DNA of 64,000 nt, taken from Vibrio owensii CAIM 1854 = LMG 25443. Lineage in GTDB: Bacteria > Pseudomonadota > Gammaproteobacteria > Enterobacterales > Vibrionaceae. Each line of letters opens with the position of its first letter. Position 1 is the first letter of the stretch. Below are positions 59,434 through 64,000 of this stretch, in pieces. The notes beneath the pieces were generated by a model. That model did not search any database and was not told where the DNA came from. It saw only the letters and a list, made by a program, of their open reading frames with translations. The stretch lies in assembly GCF_000817815.1 (NCBI RefSeq), contig NZ_JPRD01000055.1:1-64000 (forward strand), given 5' to 3'. Both the position numbers and the translations under genes were made by a program.

Positions 59434-59952
59434 ATGTGGAAAGGTTTACTGGCAACACTGTTTGCTATCTCGGTAACGGCTTGTACAACAGTGACGACAG
59501 ACGTCGACAAGCAAGCGGATTTCTCATCCTACAAAACGTTTGATTTTGGTGAGCAGTCTGAAACCCCGACCAGTTTGGACGCACGAAGAATCGAGCAGGG
59601 ATTGGCTGCTCAACTAGAATCAAAAGGACTGTCGCGCGTGCAAAGTGGCGGTGACCTTTATGTGCACCACGACATCATCAAAGAGTCCGAACTGGTGTCA
59701 TCGGGTTCTAGCTTTAGCGTTGGTTACGGATGGAACAGCTTTGGCGTGATCACTTCTAGCCCTGAGCGTTATAAAGAGAAGAAGTACGGCAAACTTGTTG
59801 TCGAACTTGTTGATACCAAAGCCAACCAAGTGGTGTGGAAGGGTGTTTCTAGCCGCAAGCTAACCGAATCAATGAGTACGGAAAAGCGTGAAGAGCTAAT
59901 CTCGGAAGAAGTGATGAAGATGTTTGAAAACTACCCTTACGGTAAGAAATAA
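59434..59952 (+). CDS. DUF4136 lipoprotein
   Basis: The protein has about 172 residues. The start at 59434 is favoured by GAGGAGAAAGGGT. The lipoprotein signal is MWKGLLATLFAISVTAC with lipobox VTAC. A DUF4136 domain follows, seen in KQADFSSYKTFDFGE, VHHDIIKESELVSSGSSFSVG and KKYGKLVVELVDTKANQVVW. Such lipoproteins are periplasmic, and their function is largely unknown. The gene stands alone with a hairpin downstream (59973). Confidence 0.88.
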   Translation: MWKGLLATLFAISVTACTTVTTDVDKQADFSSYKTFDFGEQSETPTSLDARRIEQGLAAQLESKGLSRVQSGGDLYVHHDIIKESELVSSGSSFSVGYGWNSFGVITSSPERYKEKKYGKLVVELVDTKANQVVWKGVSSRKLTESMSTEKREELISEEVMKMFENYPYGKK

Positions 59953-59972
59953 CACGGCTCGAATACTAACTA

Positions 59973-60006
59973 ATAGCCCCGTCCGGCATAAGTTGAACGG
60001 GGCTAT
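59973..60006. terminator. Hairpin between the DUF4136 and hybrid kinase genes
   Basis: ATAGCCCCGT (59973-59982) pairs with ACGGGGCTAT (59997-60006) around a 14-nt loop. It sits between convergent genes, and the U-run is weak on both sides. Confidence 0.5.
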
Positions 60007-60034
60007 ATTGATCGTGGGTTTCACCACAACTCCC

Positions 60035-63000
60035 TCATGAGTTACTCAAACCATCGGATGTATTGAGGATTTCAAGCGCGAGGGAGAAATCATATTGTTC
60101 CGCTGCTCTTTTAAATTTATCGAAACAAGAGGCCGCCAATCCGAGTTGTTTGCCGCTATGAACGCTACTCAAGTGATTAAGCACCTCGGTGTCATCATTA
60201 AGCAGTAGGCGTTTCAACATTTCGAACGTCTCTGGATTGAATGATTCGTCAATATGAACGGGGTTTTCTTTTGTATTGCTTTCAGTTGCTGACAACACTT
60301 GAGTACAGACGCTCGTTAAGGACCGGACAAGAAGTGCTTTGTCTTTTGCACTGACGTTCTCTTTTTCCAATTGCGTGCATAGTGCTTGAATTTGCTTGAG
60401 TCCGACACTGCCACTGAGTCCTTTGATGGTATGAATGGCTCTGTCTACCTCAGTAGTACTCATTTCATCGAAGCTAAACGATTTGTATTGGTGAGCAAAC
60501 TTTTGTAGTACCGACAGATACAGCGTGCTATTTCCTGCTGTGACTCTGATGCCTTGTTCAATATTCAGTTCAGGTATTTGAGAAAGCGCTTCTTTGATGG
60601 CAATTGGCATCTCATTTGTAGGCGTTTGCGTCTCAATACTATCGCCGCCATTAGTACACAGTAGCTTCGCTAATCTCGATTTCAACAATGGAATATCTAT
60701 GGGTTTATGCAGCACACAATTCATGCCTGCATCGAGGGCTTTTTTCTCATCTTCAGCTAAGGTATTGGCCGTTAATGCGATAATTGGCAACTCGGTAAGC
60801 TTTAGCTTCTGTCGGATGTTTTGGGTCGCCTGATATCCATCCATAATTGGCATCTGGCAATCCATTAACACGGCATCGAAGTTGTGTTTAACCAAAAGCT
60901 CTAAGGCTTCTTTACCGTGGTTGGCAATTTGCACAACACAGCCCGCATTGACTAATACATCTCGCACTAACTCTTGATTTATTCGATGGTCTTCAACAAC
61001 AAGAATACGTTTTTTCGCCAAGTTTGAGCCTGAGCTTGTTGTGGCAGGAGAAGGCGCTTCACTCTCACTTTGGAAAAGGGTGTCCAAGCACTCAGAAAGC
61101 ACTGTGGTTGTGAAAGGCTTTCTGAGTAGCTCGTCGTATTTAAGGTCAATAGAATCAAGTTGGTGTAGAACGTGCGCAACACTGGTATTCGTGACCAAAA
61201 GCACTTTGCTATTCGGCACTTCAAGGCTCCGAAGCTGAGAGAGCATCTTGGTAATTAAGTGGGATTGGGCGGGCAGGGTGACCAAAAGGAGTGGAGGTAG
61301 CTTAAGTTCAGAATCTACCATGTCTTTTAGGTCAGCAAAGTCCTCACATTGGATATTCAGTTGTTGCAATTGACCTTGTATGAGCAAACGAGACTCTTTA
61401 CAAGCATCGATCAAAAACGCGCGGTTAGGCACGTGGTCGAAGTTTGGACACGGAATGTCCTCACTGCAATATTCGAGTTCGAATTGAACCTTAAAAATTG
61501 AGCCTTTTCCTAGCGTACTGGTCACTGAGATTGTCCCCTTCATCAAGTCTACGATGTTTTTCGTAATGGCCAAACCGAGCCCTGAACCACCGTATTTTCG
61601 CGTTGTTGAGGTGTCTGCTTGAGAGAAACTATTAAACAGCTTGTTGATCTGTCCGGGTGTCATGCCGATACCCTCATCCTCGACAACTAACTCCAAAGTA
61701 CTGTATTGCTTGGTTTTATGAAGCAGATTCAAACGCAATGTGACTTTGCCTTGATGAGTAAACTTGATGGCATTAAACCCTAAGTTGAGAATGATTTGCT
61801 TGACGCGGTAAGGGTCGCCTATCAAGGTTTGCGGTAAGTTCTGATCGACAGAGAGTAATAGGTCGAGAGATTTATCCTGTGATTTGACGGACAAAATATC
61901 GATAGCTTGATCGAGTAATTCATCGAGAGAGAAGGGCGTACGTTCGAGCTCTAGTTTTCCTGCTTCTACTTTCGAAAAGTCCAATATGTCATTTAACAAT
62001 CGTAACAAGGATTTCGCTGAGCGATGCACCTTTTCAATGTAGTTCTTTTGATGTTTATTGAGCTCTGATTCAAGAACAAGATGACTCATGCCTATGATGG
62101 CATTCATCGGCGTTCTGATTTCATGACTCATGTTGGCTAGGAAGCTCGATTTGGCTTGATTGGCAGATTCGGCATCATCACGTGCTTCTTGCAATGTCGC
62201 CGCCATGGCCTGAAGCTCGATTTGTGAGCGACGCATGGTATAGGCGAGTAAGATGATAGCCAGAATGAACACGAACGCCGAATAAATGAGATATTGCGAC
62301 ACTTGTTTGAATTGCGACACCTCGGCAAAACGCAGCTCTCTTAAATGGTCAAGCTGGTCGTCTGCTTTGGTCGCGGCCATGACCATTTTGCGTGCAATAT
62401 CGTTCAGTTGTTGGGATACCTCGACGACATCTAAAAAGTGCAGCTTATAAGCCTCAATAGAGCTAGGCACAGATTCAAACAGCGCATTATTGCTCTCTTC
62501 AACCAAAAAAGATTGGATGCTACGTGTGTGTGCTTGTGCTTTCGCTAACGCCTCTAACACAATCAGTTTGTGTTTTTCCTTTTCTTCGGCTCGAGTCGAG
62601 ATCATGAAGTCGCGATCTGCTTGTCTCGCCTTTCCGACTGATTGTTTAAGTAGCGTTGCTTGGATACCGGCTTCAAGACTCATGTTCATGTCACTTTCAA
62701 GGTTGGCGACATTGGCTTGCGCTTGAATCAGATCCTGCCTGATGCGTTCACGCAATGCATCAACGCTTTTTGCGAGTTGTTCTGAAGAAGCTCTCAGGTT
62801 TTTAGACGTGGCTTCGTTGTCTGCGCTTTGATTTACCAAGCTTAAAGCTGATGAATAATGCTTTTGGGAGTTCTTTAACGCTTGAACGAGAGTTGATTCG
62901 TATTTGTTGTGCAGCGCTTCAGAGAGCGTTTCTGTGAGCTGCTCAAGCTCGTCCGTGTACTTGATGGCATCGTTAAGGTCGCTGTCTCTGCCGAATAGAA

Positions 63001-63598
63001 GAAACTCTAAACTCGCAGAGCGAATGGACTGGGCGGTTAAGTTTATCTCGTAGCTGAGTGATTCGTGCTCGGCCACACGAACCATCATGTCTCGGTTTTG
63101 AAGTTCTTCTTGTTTGTCTGCTACGACTTTAGAAGCGAGGCGTTTTTGTAACTCTCGGGTTTGTGTGGCAACGGTTGTCGCATCCTTTTCCATCACAGAA
63201 AGGCTTTGTTTTTGTTGTTCTGTGAGGGTTTTATATAGGGTGAAAAGTTCCTGATAATCTTCTACGTAACTAAGTAAAGAGTCATCGATGAGGTCGTTTG
63301 ACACTGAGTTATCTTCAAAGCTCTGCGCGAGTTTTTTGGTTTCTTCGATAAACCGCTCTGCCTTAGCTGCGTCTTCCAACTGGCGATCGCGTGTATAGGT
63401 GAGCTCGTATAATCTCGCGTTATCAAGTGCTAACAAGAGTTGCCCCGCGAGGCCGTACCTCTCGATTGAACCAAAGGTTTTATTGATACTGAAACCAGCG
63501 AACAAGCCCACGATACAAAACAGTGCAATAACGAACCCAAAACTTAACAGGGTTCGTTTTGCTTGTTTCGAGACTTTGTTTTCGCCTTCTCTGGTCAT
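60035..63598 (-). CDS. TorS-like hybrid histidine kinase
   Basis: The 1187-residue membrane kinase has TM1 (about 18-38) and a long helical periplasmic sensor (about 40-435, largely coiled, as in TorS-type sensors). TM2 is at about 438-458, followed by a coiled linker and HisKA with ANMSHEIRTPMNAIIG (about residue 502). HATPase (about 610-725), a degenerate receiver-like region (about 740-860) and a true REC (about 875-995, AVLMDCQMPIMDG, phospho-acceptor in MDCQMP) follow. The Hpt is at about 1035-1125 with IHTIKGLSGSVG. Its start (63598) overlaps the HD-GYP stop by one base (TAATG), so the two are coupled. The signal is unknown. Confidence 0.9.
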   Translation of the reverse strand: MTREGENKVSKQAKRTLLSFGFVIALFCIVGLFAGFSINKTFGSIERYGLAGQLLLALDNARLYELTYTRDRQLEDAAKAERFIEETKKLAQSFEDNSVSNDLIDDSLLSYVEDYQELFTLYKTLTEQQKQSLSVMEKDATTVATQTRELQKRLASKVVADKQEELQNRDMMVRVAEHESLSYEINLTAQSIRSASLEFLLFGRDSDLNDAIKYTDELEQLTETLSEALHNKYESTLVQALKNSQKHYSSALSLVNQSADNEATSKNLRASSEQLAKSVDALRERIRQDLIQAQANVANLESDMNMSLEAGIQATLLKQSVGKARQADRDFMISTRAEEKEKHKLIVLEALAKAQAHTRSIQSFLVEESNNALFESVPSSIEAYKLHFLDVVEVSQQLNDIARKMVMAATKADDQLDHLRELRFAEVSQFKQVSQYLIYSAFVFILAIILLAYTMRRSQIELQAMAATLQEARDDAESANQAKSSFLANMSHEIRTPMNAIIGMSHLVLESELNKHQKNYIEKVHRSAKSLLRLLNDILDFSKVEAGKLELERTPFSLDELLDQAIDILSVKSQDKSLDLLLSVDQNLPQTLIGDPYRVKQIILNLGFNAIKFTHQGKVTLRLNLLHKTKQYSTLELVVEDEGIGMTPGQINKLFNSFSQADTSTTRKYGGSGLGLAITKNIVDLMKGTISVTSTLGKGSIFKVQFELEYCSEDIPCPNFDHVPNRAFLIDACKESRLLIQGQLQQLNIQCEDFADLKDMVDSELKLPPLLLVTLPAQSHLITKMLSQLRSLEVPNSKVLLVTNTSVAHVLHQLDSIDLKYDELLRKPFTTTVLSECLDTLFQSESEAPSPATTSSGSNLAKKRILVVEDHRINQELVRDVLVNAGCVVQIANHGKEALELLVKHNFDAVLMDCQMPIMDGYQATQNIRQKLKLTELPIIALTANTLAEDEKKALDAGMNCVLHKPIDIPLLKSRLAKLLCTNGGDSIETQTPTNEMPIAIKEALSQIPELNIEQGIRVTAGNSTLYLSVLQKFAHQYKSFSFDEMSTTEVDRAIHTIKGLSGSVGLKQIQALCTQLEKENVSAKDKALLVRSLTSVCTQVLSATESNTKENPVHIDESFNPETFEMLKRLLLNDDTEVLNHLSSVHSGKQLGLAASCFDKFKRAAEQYDFSLALEILNTSDGLSNS

Positions 63599-64000
63599 TA
63601 CGCGTTAACTCTTAAGGCTTGGGGTTCAACATCCGAATAACGCGCCATGATTTTTTTGATTTCAGGAATGAGAGAGATAAAAACAGGCACCAGTTTTGGG
63701 TCAAAGTGGGTACCCGATTCCTTAGTCAGAAGCGCGCATGCTTCGGGAATCGACCATGCTCGTTTATAAGGTCGTTCACTGGTTAAAGCGTCGAACACGT
63801 CTGCAATGGCAACGATTCGAGCAGAAAGGGGAATCTGCTCCCCAGAAATACCTTTCGGGTAGCCGCTTCCATCCCACTTCTCGTGATGCGCGATGACGAC
63901 TTCTCTCGCAAGGTTAAGGAGAGGAGAATCGTGCTTGCCGAGGATCTCATAACCATATTCCACATGTCGTTGCATCTCTTCCCATTCATCTTCATCAAGT
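63598..64000 (-). CDS. HD-GYP domain protein, N-terminal part beyond the window
   Basis: About 134 residues of the C-terminal part of an HD-GYP domain are visible, cut by the right edge. The HHEKWDGSGYPKG motif that defines HD-GYP and the metal-site DVFDALTSERPYK are present. The text ends FDPKLVPVFISLIPEIKKIM. HD-GYP enzymes hydrolyse c-di-GMP, often as the output of response regulators. Since the next gene is a hybrid kinase overlapping by one base, this is probably its response regulator, with the receiver outside the window. Confidence 0.9.
   Translation of the reverse strand, partial: LDEDEWEEMQRHVEYGYEILGKHDSPLLNLAREVVIAHHEKWDGSGYPKGISGEQIPLSARIVAIADVFDALTSERPYKRAWSIPEACALLTKESGTHFDPKLVPVFISLIPEIKKIMARYSDVEPQALRVNA

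Overview
This 64 kb window looks like a Vibrio chromosome segment, most likely of the Harveyi/Parahaemolyticus group and possibly from the second chromosome. That placement rests on recognised gene families and on neighbourhoods such as betIBA followed by a choline ABC transporter, moeA-moeB beside folE, a transaldolase-transketolase pair beside a SorC-type regulator, and many phosphorelay and cyclic-di-GMP proteins. It is inference, since no marker gene fixes the species. I see no insertion sequence, phage, integron, CRISPR array, rRNA or replication origin. One tRNA-Gly(TCC) is present.

Layout. 0-3.7 kb: transketolase (cut by the left edge) and transaldolase on the minus strand, divergent from a SorC-family regulator with a repeated operator-like motif between them. 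3.7-8.6 kb: secreted GH18 chitinase, a Cache-type EAL protein with a degenerate GGDEF site, a mercaptopyruvate sulfurtransferase and a small membrane protein. 8.7-11.3 kb: a poly-glycine lipoprotein and a large secreted LruC/GEVED protein. 11.5-18.6 kb: moeBA, folE, a divergent NRAMP-like transporter, a TehA/SLAC1-type transporter and a ClC exchanger. 18.6-19.3 kb: a 700 bp gap with two intrinsic terminators that have no gene in front of them, so possible small RNAs. 19.3-26.2 kb: hypothetical exported protein, XRE regulator, aldo/keto reductase, a CheY-CheC fusion with a PAS protein, NAD(P)HX repair enzyme and guaC with an unusual leader.

26.3-31.5 kb is the most disturbed part. It holds two BspA-type repeat proteins (one cut by an amber codon), an ANR-family small regulator, a helix-turn-helix/PAS/GGDEF gene broken by an opal codon and a frameshift, and an exported DUF4432 protein broken by a -1 frameshift at an A AAA AAC heptamer. 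It may be decaying accessory DNA, or some breaks may be recoding or sequence error.

31.5-39.0 kb is the glycine-betaine synthesis operon: BetI repressor, betaine aldehyde dehydrogenase, choline dehydrogenase, then choline-binding protein, permease and ATPase. Together they import choline and oxidise it to the osmoprotectant betaine. 39-42.8 kb: nitroreductase divergent from a small globin, then a slipin/NfeD membrane pair. 43-44.7 kb: a cluster of very small membrane proteins, one with a winged-helix-like part. 44.7-54.8 kb: two signalling modules, an EvgS-like hybrid kinase with REC-EAL and REC-TPR regulators, and a c-type cytochrome translationally overlapped with a hybrid kinase. 54.8-64 kb: OsmC protein, LysR regulator, DUF2804 protein, fatty acid hydroxylase/sterol desaturase, small exported proteins, tRNA-Gly, a DUF4136 lipoprotein, a TorS-like hybrid kinase and an HD-GYP protein cut by the right edge.

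All positions and translations were read by eye. Family names come from motif recognition, and no database search was run.
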